Shown: one piece after another, positions 31,195 through 40,186 of the stretch
How the letters are laid out: each line of letters begins with the position of its first letter
How positions within the stretch are numbered: position 1 is the stretch's first letter
Assembly: GCF_003590095.1 (NCBI RefSeq)
Contig: NC_039505.1
Coordinates: 2,356,001 to 2,420,000, forward strand
Reading direction: 5' to 3'
Length of the DNA: 64,000 nt
From: Trichoplusia ni
Lineage: Eukaryota > Arthropoda > Insecta > Lepidoptera > Noctuidae
Notes under the pieces: model-generated
Databases searched by the model: none
What the model saw: only the letters and a program-made list of their open reading frames with translations
What the model was told of the DNA's origin: nothing
Position numbers and translations under genes: made by a program

Positions 31195-31573
31195 TTAAAA
31201 TATGAAGGTAGAACGAGCAACATCTTCTGTCAAGACGAACGCCATCTCAGTCTGCCCGTGACCATGATACCTGCAAAGGTTTCGAAACGTCGGGAACTAA
31301 AATCTAAAATTAAACCGCGATAAAATCCGTAAAAGTAGTTTCATTTCAAAACCCGACTTTATGTCGATATTCAAATCACCCACAATAGCACAAGTGTCAG
31401 CCCTACAAGATTCCATCACCTTTGTTAAGGAGTCACAAAAATTGTTGATATTGTTAAAAGATGGAGACCTTTATAGAGCGATCAGTGATAACTCATTACC
31501 AATATTGATATTGATATTGAAACCTTGAATGTTGATTCTATGACAGAAGCCTGCAAAGATTTTTTTATGTCAT

Positions 31574-32206
31574 GGTCATGAAAACATGTCTGTTCTATTC
31601 ATTGATTAAAACAAGGTGTAGACTAGGGATTCGTCAACTTCATTCGCAAATAGAATTATATCTTCTCATAAACGATTGATATCACAAATAGATAGAATGT
31701 TTTCATCTTGCTCTTTTGCGTTTTAATAATATTTCATTAATACATTGAAAGCGGTGTCGTGGATACCTAGGTACGGTTATGTGGCGAAACTTTGGAGAGG
31801 ACTGTATTATATCTTGTGGTTGATGGCGATAGATTTGTTGAGTTGTTTGATTGACTTTGGCATATGTCTATAAACTGTGCATCTTTCCATACTAATATTA
31901 TAAATGCGAAAGTATTTCTGTCTGTCTCGCTTTTACACCAATACTACTGAATCGATTGTATATAAATTTGGTATACAGATAATCTGATTAAGGACATAGG
32001 CTACTATTTAAATGAAAAAAGGGTTGTAATGGGGGCTAATGGTAGGTCAAAACTAATATAAAACTCTTTTTATAAACATTGTTTGTTTAAAGTAATGAAA
32101 TATGTGCACAAGGGTAGTCTGAATTTGAAGGGTGTAATGAACATTTTATCTCTGCATTCCCATGGAGACGGCGACCACCGAACACAACTGAAGTCCACCT
32201 GAAGTA
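31574..32206 (+). repeat. Helitron-like host repeat, copy 1 right part
   Basis: Continues the repeat after the LINE: aaggtgtagactagggattc, gtcgtggatacctaggtacg, then an internal tactaatattataaatgcg start at about 31890 as in 37680. It matches 37375-37990. No genes. Confidence 0.7.
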
Positions 32207-32640
32207 TAGTTGTAACTTCGAAATTTAATGACAATAACAACAGCATTTAGCCAATTACTAAAGTGAGAATGATTCATTATTAAATGATGTAACGGTTTAC
32301 TCACGCGTATTTATCGGGGTAGCCCGACTAGTTTCGGACCCAACCGGAGTCCTTAATCATGAGCATACGCGGCGGTATCGCGAGTCGAACCAGTTCGACT
32401 CGCGATCCTGCCGCATCTAAACGCGCGATAAATACGCGTGAATAAACCGTTACATCATTTAATAAGGCATTTTGACAGTTGCTATGGTTATTACTTTTGT
32501 TTATTACTCGCTAAAACCGCCCGCCCGCTACATATCGAACCATTACGCCCTTTTAAAAGTTTCCGGCCTGAGCTATAAATGAAGGATAAATGTCAAAAAA
32601 CTTTTATTATCTAAATATCGAAAACTTAAAGGTGACTGAC
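32207..32640 (-). repeat. Inverted copy of host repeat with mariner 3' end
   Basis: Reads in reverse the sequence downstream of the mariners (gacagttgctatggttatta, cgaaccattacgccctttta), then the mariner 3' end (aaaagtttccggcctgagct to about 32630). It is split by the MITE at 32279-32463. Confidence 0.7.
32279..32463. mobile_element. MITE-like element with 38-bp terminal inverted repeats
   Basis: Left end 32279-32316 (attaaatgatgtaacggttt...) and right end 32426-32463 are reverse complements with one mismatch. In the centre a second palindrome (32379-32404, cgcgagtcgaac with its complement) is present. 185 bp, non-coding, GC-rich between AT-rich ends. It interrupts the inverted host repeat copy. 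Confidence 0.8.
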
Positions 32641-33146
32641 TAACATAGTGATGTAACAACGCACAGCCGAAACCACTGGACGGATCGGACTCAAATTTGG
32701 CATGCAGAAGTTATGTTGTAGGCAACCGCTAAGATAGGATTTTGGCAAAATCTACCCCTGAGGAGGTAAAATAGGGGATGAAAGTTTGTATCAAACTTTG
32801 TCAATTTTAAACCAATCGGGCTAAAACTTTACATGCATATAGCTACTATGACGTAGGCATCCTCTAAGAAATGATTTTGATATATTCCACGACTAAGGGG
32901 ATAAAATAGGGGATGAAAATTTGTGTAAATCTTCATCGATTTTCGACTGATTCAACTAAAATTAATAATTTAAGATTGGAGGTATTTAATTCTTCCGATT
33001 AAATCGCCGCCCCCACGGAATAATTTCATTATCTAAAAATCAAAGTTTTACAGGAAAAATAAAATACGGTATTTAGCTCATAAATTTTAACCAAGTGTAC
33101 TAGTAAAAAAAAAAAAATACCAAACGACGGCTGTTTTTTTAATTAT
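32641..33146. repeat. Dispersed-repeat-like non-coding sequence
   Basis: Two similar internal phrases, ggaggtaaaataggggatga at about 32763 and ggggataaaataggggatga at about 32897, suggest an internally duplicated non-autonomous repeat. A 13-base A run ends it near 33117. No coding frame. Confidence 0.4.
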
Positions 33147-33404
33147 TTAGTATAATAAATTATTAAGTATTGACTTGGTCACTGATCCGGATCCAGCTAA
33201 ATCAAAAGTCGTGTAGAAATTGCAATCGTCGATAACTTGACACAGATTTACCATGAACCAATCCCCATTCCTAAACCTCTCTATGTTGATGTACTTGAAT
33301 TCTGTGCTGGTGAGCTGTCTAGCTCTCTTGTATGTTGCAGAAATTCGGAACGGCAAAACTCAGATGATCTTGATGAGACAAACCTGGATGATGACTAAAT
33401 GGCA
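33147..33404 (-). pseudogene. Innexin-like terminal exon fragment (tentative)
   Basis: An acceptor-like ttatatttcag ends at 33405. The exon reads on the minus strand through a hydrophobic stretch (VIIQVCLIKII), an in-frame TGA, then a basic segment (ATYKRARQL) and RFRNGDWFMVNLCQ to a stop near 33147. The spacing of a membrane segment, a Pro/Arg-rich stretch and GDWFxxxxL resembles the end of TM4 and the C-terminal cytoplasmic tail of innexins, the invertebrate gap-junction proteins. The TGA and the absence of other exons in view suggest a remnant or a mis-sequenced exon. It could also be an unrelated chance frame. Confidence 0.33.
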
Positions 33405-33974
33405 CTGAAATATAAATATAAAATAATCAGAGAATGTGGATTGGCTAATGATGTTTATTTTGTATTGTTTATGTATACATCGTTGCATATCTGTGATTAA
33501 CGTACCTTTAACTTATTTGAAAATGTTTTATTTTAAGAATTTGATTAATTATTACTTATTATTTTGCAATTTAGACGACCCAGTATAATCAAACCTCTTT
33601 TATTTGCCACGAAATAATACCGTTAATAAATTTTACAATATCATCTCACTTTGATTAATCAATGAATAGTATGGTAACAACTTGTTACTAAGTCATAGTT
33701 AACATTGCTGTTAAACAGTGAATAAGATCGCATCAAACTATTGCTGTGTCACTGTCGATAATTTACTCGAATAAAATCGTACTGTAGCTTTACGAATGAA
33801 GATACTATTAAAGTTTTGGTAATATACATTTTCGTCTTTAACTTTAATCTAGGATAAACATATTTTTTATTATTGTTATTACATTGTAGAAGAAAAAAAC
33901 AACCGTCTTTTGGTTACATATAAATCGCTTGTTACTATGTAAACCTGGTAAAATGAGCTAAAAACCGTATTGAA
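33405..33974. other. No gene seen; apparently single-copy AT-rich sequence
   Basis: No coding frame or recognised repeat. One of the few stretches in the right-hand 56 kb without transposon signature. Confidence 0.4.
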
Positions 33975-34199
33975 ATGAAACTACTTTTACGGATTTAGTG
34001 GTCAAATTTTACATTTTAGTTCCCGACGTTTCGAAACCTTTGCAGGTATCATGGTCACGGGCAGACTGAGATGGTGTTCGTCTTGACAGAAGATGTTGCT
34101 CGTTCTACCTTCATATTTTAAATAATTATTTGTGGTCCGACCTACGCAGTATGAGCTCACTGTGTCTTGATGTCTTGCAGCGCTGCTCTTGGGTTTGGC
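33975..34199 (-). mobile_element. Penelope-like 3'-end fragment
   Basis: Matches the 3' terminal region of the Penelope element (tgaaatgaaactacttttac, ttcccgacgtttcgaaacct) plus the last codons of its gene. The rest is missing. Confidence 0.85.
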
Positions 34200-34413
34200 A
34201 TTTGGTCATATAGAAAGAAAGATAGAAGAAGAAAAAAAAAGTTTTCGATCGGTTCAGCATAAAAATTAAACATAACATTCACCAAAAAAGAGTACCCGAA
34301 GCTGCACCAAAAAAGGCCTCAGTTCAGCATTAATGCCAGGCAACTAGTGCCTGACGCTGATTTTCTACTGTGCCTTGGTGTTGAGTCACGGATGCCACCC
34401 AGTTCCATATCTA
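34200..34413. repeat. SINE-like sequence with GAAA-rich end
   Basis: Starts with agaaagaaagatagaagaag and contains gcctgacgctgattttct. Similar wording (cagcgctgattttcagcacc beside a GAAA run) occurs at 53785-54010, so this is probably a dispersed short element. Identity is unknown. Confidence 0.4.
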
Positions 34414-34661
34414 TCTATACTAATATATATAGCTGAAGAGTTTGTTTGTTTGAACGCGCTAATCTCAGGAACTACTGGTTCAAATTGAAAAATTCTTTTT
34501 GTGTTCAATAGATCATTCACCGAGGAAGGTTTTAGGCTACAAACCATCACGCTGCGACTAATAGGAGCGAAGATACAATGAAAAATGTGGAAAAAACAGA
34601 GTAGATATAAACCATAAATTCTACTTCTAACCACGCGGACGAAGTCGCGGGCAACAACTAG
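34414..34661 (+). mobile_element. Lep1-like non-autonomous Helitron
   Basis: 5' TCTATACTAATATAT, 3' hairpin core (gcggacgaagtcgcgggc) and aacaaCTAG at 34658-34661. The next Helitron-like element begins TCCATACTAA at the very next base. Confidence 0.75.
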
Positions 34662-34897
34662 TCCATACTAATATTATAGATGCGAAAGTATCTCTGTCTG
34701 TCTGTTTCGCTTTCAGGCCAAAACTACTGAACCGATTGCAATGAAATTTGGTACATAGATTGCTTAGAGCCTGAGGAAGGACATAGGCTACTTTTCAACT
34801 GGAAAAAGGGTTGTACCTAAGTAAGGTAAGGTAGTAAGGTCAGAAAGTTCCCGGCCTACCCGCATTGGATTTATCAAAGATATCAAACTTGACATTG

Positions 34898-35263
34898 GAG
34901 GAGCTCGTGGCTAAGCTATAACCGCATAAGTGATTCGATCACAGGTTAAGCTATGCTTGACGCGGTTGGTCCGTAGATGGGTGACCATCTTTGTCATAAC
35001 GAATTCCTCCGTGTTTCGGAAGGCACGTTAAATTGTGGGTCCCAGCTGTTATTCCTACATCTTTGACAGTCGTTACAGGTAGTCAGAAGATTGAAAAAGT
35101 CTGACAGCCAGTCTAACCAAGGAGTATCGTGTTGCCCAGGTAACTGGGTTGAGGAGGTCAGATAGGCAGTCGCTCCTTGTAAAACACTGTTACTTAGCTG
35201 AAACCGGTTGGACTGGTAGCCGACCCAAACATAGTTGGGAAAAGGCTAGGCCAATGATGAATG
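34898..35263 (+). mobile_element. 5S-rRNA-derived SINE with 16-bp target duplication
   Basis: The head contains cgatcacaggttaagctatg, ggttggtccg and gatgggtgacc, closely matching the internal promoter region of 5S rRNA (...GATCACCGAAGTTAAGC..., GGATGGGTGACC). The tail ends in aatgatgaatg. It is flanked by atcaaacttgacattg at 34882-34897 and 35264-35279. Related 5S-derived SINEs (HaSE3-type) are known in Lepidoptera. The nesting shows it came after mariner C. Confidence 0.85.
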
Positions 35264-35373
35264 ATCAAACTTGACATTGAATATCTTTTATCGACATACC
35301 CACCGTTCAAAGTATTAGTATATTTCATTTATATAAAAAGTTATAAAGTTAGAAAGTCGACAGAAAATTCGAA

Positions 35374-36440
35374 ATGGATAAGATTGAGTATCGAGCCGTG
35401 ATTAAATTTTTGACTAAAGAGGGGAAGACACCGCGCGCTGGCCGAAATCAAACAACGTTTGGATGCTGTATACGGACAATCCTCCCCGTCATTTCCCACC
35501 AAAAAGTATGGGCGAAACAGTTTCGTTTAGAAAGACAATCAATTGAAGATGAAGCCCGCTCAGGACGTCTGTCAGAGGCCATTACTGATGAAAACATTCA
35601 ATTTGTCGAAGAGACAGTGCTGAAAGACAGGCGGTTCAAGACAAAAGAATTAGCAGCTATGACGGGACTTTCGAAAACAACTGTGCTTAGAATCCTACAT
35701 GAGCATTTGGGTATGAATAAGGTCAGTGCAAGGTGGGTCCCAAAACTTATTTCCGCTGTTCAGAAGCAAGAACGTGTAAGTGCTGTGCTCAATTTTTATC
35801 CCTGTGTGAAGGCCGACAGAAATATGTTTCCGATTCAATTGTAACAGGAGATGAAACTATAGTTCTTTATCATGATCCTTTGTCTAAAAAGGAATCGATG
35901 GAGTGGCGTCGTCCCAGCTCAGCGCGGCCCAAAAAAGCCAAGGTGTCTCAGTCACAAAAAAAGATCATGGCCACAATATTTTGGGATTCCGAAGGGATTT
36001 TACTGGCGGGTTTTAAAGAACGCAATACAACTGTAACGGGCGAGTACTACACTTCTTTACTACATCAATTGCGAGATGCTATCAAAAAAGAACGTCGAGG
36101 GAAACTGTCGCAAGGAGTGTTGCTGCTTCATGGCAAAGCGCCGGTCCACACATCGGGTGTTTCCAAAGCTACCATCAAAGAATGAGGTTTCACTGAGCTC
36201 GACCATCCACCTTATAGTCCCGACTTGGCCCCAAGCGATTATTATTTATTTTTAAAATTGAAATCCGACTTGCGAGGAGAAAGTTAGAAAAAAGATTAAG
36301 ACGGATGAAGAGATGGAGCCCGCGGTTTTGACACATTTTGAAGATAAAACTTCAGACTATTTTTTTAAAGGAATTGAAATGTTAATAAAGCGATGCGAAA
36401 AGTGTATTGAAATTAAGGGGGACTATATTGAAAAATAATA
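35374..36440 (+). pseudogene. Mariner transposase C (defective)
   Basis: The most complete transposase of the three. It has MDKIEYRAVI and the HTH region (KELAAMTGLSKTTVLRILHE) in one frame to 35844. A second frame, 35733-36185, carries TGDET (first Asp), then a stop and the YSPDLAPSDYY box (third Asp) downstream. The site of the second Asp reads HGKAP instead of HDNAP. A frameshift in the N-terminal domain near 35440-35510, another near 35780 and a stop at 36183 also disable it. The D,D34D mariner assignment is clear from the motifs. Confidence 0.85.
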
Positions 36441-36733
36441 AAAATTGTTTGAGATTTATCCTTCATTTTATAGTTCAGGCCGGAAACTTTTGGACTTTAC
36501 TGATAAAAGGGCGTAATGGTTTGATATGTAGTGGGTTCTAGCGAGTAATAAACAAAAATTGTAACCATAGCAACTGTCAGAATGCTGTTGTTATTGTCAT
36601 TACATTTCGCAGTTACAACTAAAATAATTTGTGGAGTAGATTATTATCTATATTAAAATTTTGATCAAAACCTTATATGAACAACAAAACATAAAAAAAA
36701 TATGAATTGTGAGTCGACAAAATATATCCGCAA

Positions 36734-38019
36734 TCCGTACTTAATATTATAAATGTGAAAGTATCTCTGTCTGTATGTCTGTCTCGCTTTCGCGCCAAGA
36801 CTACTGAAGCGAATGCAATGAAATTTGGTACATAGATTGTCTAGAGCCAGAGGAAGGACATAGGCTACTTTTTAACTGGAAAAAGGGTTGTAAAAGGCTG
36901 TAATGGTTCGATATGTAGCGGGCGGACGGTTTTAGCGGGCAATACACAAAAATTGTATCCATAGCAACTGTCAGAATGCCGTTGTTAGTGTCATTACATT
37001 TTAAAGATACGACTAAAATAATTGGTGGAGTACATTATTAGTTATATCAAAAATGTTGCTCAAAACATTATATGAATAACAAAACATAAAAAAAATTATT
37101 AATGAGTCGACTAAATATATCCGCAAAATTCAGATATGGATTAATTTCGTTAAATTCCAATGGTACTGACAAACAAACCGCTGTCGCCATCTTTACCGTT
37201 GACTTTTCGCAAAAATATAATTCAAATGTCATTTAGTTTCGAGTAGTAATTTATTTGTCTTAAATAATTCGGTTGATGTAGATAAACGAACTCTTTTTGT
37301 AATTGCAGCGTGCCGTCACTTTGATAACTGTAGGAGCATTTGAAGTTGTATTGACAGGTCTGCTGGAGGTCATGAGAACATGTCTGTATTCATTGATTAA
37401 ATCAAGGTGTAGACTAGGGATTCTTCAATTTCATTCATAAATAGAAATATACATATCTTCCCATAAACGATTGATATCAAAAATTGATAGAATGTTTTCT
37501 TCTTGCTCTTTTGGGTTTTAGTAATTTTTCGTTACTAAATTGAAAGCGGTGTCGTGGATACCTAGGTACGGTTATGTGGCGAAACTTTGGAGAGGACTGT
37601 ATTATATCTTGTGGTTGATGGCGATAGATTTGTTGAGTTGTTTGGCACATGCCGATAATTATAATCTGTGCATCTTTCCATACTAATATTATAAATGCGA
37701 AAGTATCTCTCTGTCCGTCTCGCTTTTACACCAATACTACTGAACCGATTGTATAGAAATTTGGTATACAGATAATCTGATTAAGGACATAGGCTACTAT
37801 TTACATTAAAAAATGGTTGTAATGGGGGCTAATTGTAGGTTAAAACTAATATGAAACTCACAACATTGTTAAAAGTAATGAAATATGTGTACAAGGGTAG
37901 TCTGAATTTAAGGGTGTAATGGGGGGTCAAGGCTACATTTTATCTCGGCATTCCCATGGAAACAGGGACCATCGAACACAGCTGAAGTCCACGCGAACGG
38001 AGTCACGTGCAACAGCTAT
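36734..38019 (+). mobile_element. Helitron-like host repeat, copy 3 (no mariner)
   Basis: 5' TCCGTACTTAATATTATAAA; 3' hairpin core cgcgaacggagtcacgtgc and aacagCTAT at 38016-38019. At 36888-36896 the sequence reads gttgtaaaaggctgtaatgg across the site that holds mariners B and C in the other copies. A second internal 5'-like start (catactaatattataaatg) at about 37680 suggests a smaller Helitron nested at its 3' end. Non-coding. Confidence 0.65.
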
Positions 38020-38223
38020 TATAGTAAATAAATATATAAATGATTAACAAAAAACTAATAAACATAAAATAAAAACAACTAATAGTGAACCATACTAATT
38101 ACAATAAAATAAATAAAAGATCGACAAACAAGATCGGAAGACAAAGAAACAGGTTTTACTAGAAGTATATCGAGCCATCCACGTTTCATCACACATCATC
38201 AGTGCTATAATTAACCGTTTTAA

Positions 38224-39805
38224 CTAAATCAATGATACATTCACATTTGCCATATCTAAATTACGTTGTGCGTCTATTAGATACTGTCGCAGTCTATTTC
38301 TAAATTTATCAATCGTGGTGACAGCTGTAATAGGCGGCGGTAGATTATTCCACACTTTGGAGGCCGCATAACGGAAGGTGCCCTTATATGCGGCCGTGCT
38401 ATGAGGTTGTGTGGAAAACTGTTTTGCGCATTGCCTTCTTCCATATTCCCGCCTACTTGCTACCCAACTTAGCTTATCGTAGAGGAAGTCTGGTTTCTGG
38501 TATTTAATCACACCGAAGAGAAGACAAGCCAAATGAAGTTTCCTTCTAGATTTAATTTTAAGCGTGGAGTGTGTATTAAGGAATGGTGTTATGTGGCATC
38601 ATCTGGGAGGGATTCTGTAGCAAAACCGAGCACATGCGTTTTGTACCCTTTGTATAAGATGATCAGTGCGGGCTAGTAGGCGCGGGCCATATACCGTGTC
38701 AGCATAGTTCAGCTTAGATATGACCAGGGTTTCCACTAGTTGTTCACGCAAGGCTTCAGATATGTAGGGTCTCATCTTGTACAGCAACCTCAGGCGATAG
38801 AAGCAGTTTCGAACTGAGTCGGCTACATGTCTTTCAAAGCGTAGTGTACTGTCCATGACGAGACAAAGATTACGCGCTTCATGAACCTTGTCTATAAGTT
38901 TGCCCATCAATTTCAAATTTAAAATGTTCGGTAATCTGGCTACTTGTTGCGTTGTGCCTAGTACCATGTATTTAGTTTTTGACGGGTTTAATGACAAGCA
39001 ATATAGCAATAGCGATTCGGTCGAGGTAATCATTTAGGTCTTTAAGAGCACTGTCTTATTCGTCTGGTCTAAAGGACGTGTATAATTGAACATCGTCGGC
39101 GTATATATGATACTTGCATCTTTGGATACATTTGACTATATCCGCACTGTACAAGATAAACAGAATGGGCCCCAATATGGAGCCCTGCGGAACTCCTCTC
39201 TTTGTAGAAGCAAGCGCTGACCTAAGAATTGTACCGTCACTCTTGTATAAATCCACACATTGCTTTGTATTACAATTTTATTATTAGCGTGGTTCCCATG
39301 CTACCTCTAGCATGGGAACCACGCTACAGCGCTAGCGTCGAAACCGAAACAATGTAGCTTTAGTAGTAGCAACGGAATATTTATTGCATCAAATACCCGG
39401 GAAATTCAAGTAGGACCAGTATTGTACACATCCCTTTGTCTTGTGCTGCTAATATGTTATCCGTAACATCCAGTAACGCAGTGGAGGTACTCCGCTGCTT
39501 TCTGAAGCCAGACTGTAAGTCGGGTAAAATGCTGTTACGTTCCAAATAATCAGTTAACTGACGACAGACAAGCTTCTCTAATACTTTAGATATACAAGGC
39601 AAGATGCTAATAGGACGGAGGTCTTTTATTTCCATTGGGCTTGATACCTTTGGCAAGGGCCTAACCAATTTTCCATAATTCAGGGAACGTGGATGTTTCT
39701 ATGGACTGATTTATAATGTCTGTTATGGTATTGAGTGTGTATGGCAGAGTCAAATTTAACATATCAAGAGTAATATTATCGTAACCCTCAGCATTACTTT
39801 TATTT
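38224..39805 (-). pseudogene. LINE family 2 reverse transcriptase remnant (copy A)
   Basis: Fragments in order: 39381-39805 (linker and RT palm with RPISILPC and LQSGFRKQRST), 39056-39256 (GVPQGSILGP and YADDVQLY), 38599-39033 (LNPSKTKYMVLG, RIPP) and 38224-38532 (C-terminal domain, KVWNNLPPP). The RT frame is interrupted at 39285-39326 by a palindrome, and by frameshifts near 39040 and 38560. Not functional. Confidence 0.8.
39285..39326. repeat. Perfect 19-bp palindrome inside LINE RT sequence
   Basis: Arms 39285-39303 (tagcgtggttcccatgcta) and 39308-39326 are exact reverse complements around cctc. It replaces coding sequence expected between the WF and GVPQG regions of the RT. Confidence 0.9.
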
Positions 39806-39858
39806 CATTTTATTGGGACAACAAACAGTAGCATATTGAGGTTTGCATTTCAAGTACT

Positions 39859-40186
39859 TGACGGCGCATCCGTCAACATCGGACATCAGGTTGACTTTTA
39901 GCTGTCAAAGTCAGCATAGGGAAGCGTGACTGTCGATGGTGGGGAGGGCGGCCATCTTAGCACATTGTTGTTCGAGACGGCGCCCGCGCACCACGCTTGT
40001 GGCGAATCGCTTGAGGTCGTGTTGCTTATCAAGACAGTGTATTTCGATTATTAATTCCCGTGCTGATTAAATTGCGGTGACTATAACAAGGGCTTGTGAT
40101 TTTCTCTGCCCACACCTACCTGCCTAACTACCTACCTACATACATCATACGAGATGAGTTCTGATGAAGGCCCTCCTGCCCCTTCA
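39859..40186 (+). repeat. 5' LTR of Gypsy element 2
   Basis: Starts TGACGGCGCATCC, ends CCCCTTCA. The last 33 bases are coding: the gag-pol ATG is at 40154. No clear TATA box was seen. Confidence 0.93.

Larger units (their letters stand above)
27680..31349. mobile_element. Penelope-like element, head-to-head inverted dimer
   Basis: Two copies meet 5' end to 5' end. The minus copy has the longer frame (27869-29911) and the plus copy a 5'-truncated frame (29899-31194). Arms of about 1.46-1.49 kb (27680-29171 and 29893-31349) are near identical inverted repeats around a 721-bp unique loop. The unit is flanked by a perfect 12-bp duplication, aacccgacttta, at 27668-27679 and 31350-31361, inside the endonuclease region of a LINE. 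Complex inverted or tandem arrangements are known for Penelope-like elements. The near identity of the arms suggests recent insertion. Confidence 0.9.
26449..31573 (-). mobile_element. LINE family 1, copy B (interrupted by a Penelope dimer)
   Basis: A minus-strand LINE inserted in the host repeat. The flanks share ggtcat: left ends ggaggtcat, right resumes ggtcatgaaaacatg, while the uninterrupted repeat at 37373 reads ggtcatgagaacatg. It contains endonuclease pieces on both sides of the Penelope insertion (31361-31560 with NIDIK; 27444-27641 with CLDH and ITDH) and a linker (27102-27392). A C-terminal tail (26894-27127, GQRSFCYMGPYIYEKL) follows. The whole reverse transcriptase is missing between linker and tail. 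Confidence 0.78.
34816..36503 (+). mobile_element. Mariner element C (with a nested SINE)
   Basis: Flanked by TA (34814-34815, 36504-36505). The terminal inverted repeats match those of mariner B. The 5' non-coding part is split by a 5S-derived SINE with its own 16-bp duplication. The transposase region follows at 35374. Confidence 0.85.
34662..36733 (+). repeat. Helitron-like host repeat, copy 2 (hosts mariner C)
   Basis: Starts tccatactaatattatagat and holds the tctgtctgtctgtttcgc and aatgaaatttggtacatag phrases. It is interrupted by mariner C (34816-36503), then resumes with ggcgtaatggtttgatatg. It runs into copy 3 at 36734. Confidence 0.7.
38020..39805 (-). mobile_element. LINE family 2, copy A (5' truncated)
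   Basis: Minus-strand LINE containing RT and the C-terminal domain only. Its protein matches the family 2 copy at 54.9-58.8 kb (DLRPISILPC, GVPQGSILGP, YADD, LxxKLNYxDTVYGP). The 3' UTR extends to about 38020. The 5' truncation at about 39805 is typical of target-primed insertion. Confidence 0.8.
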
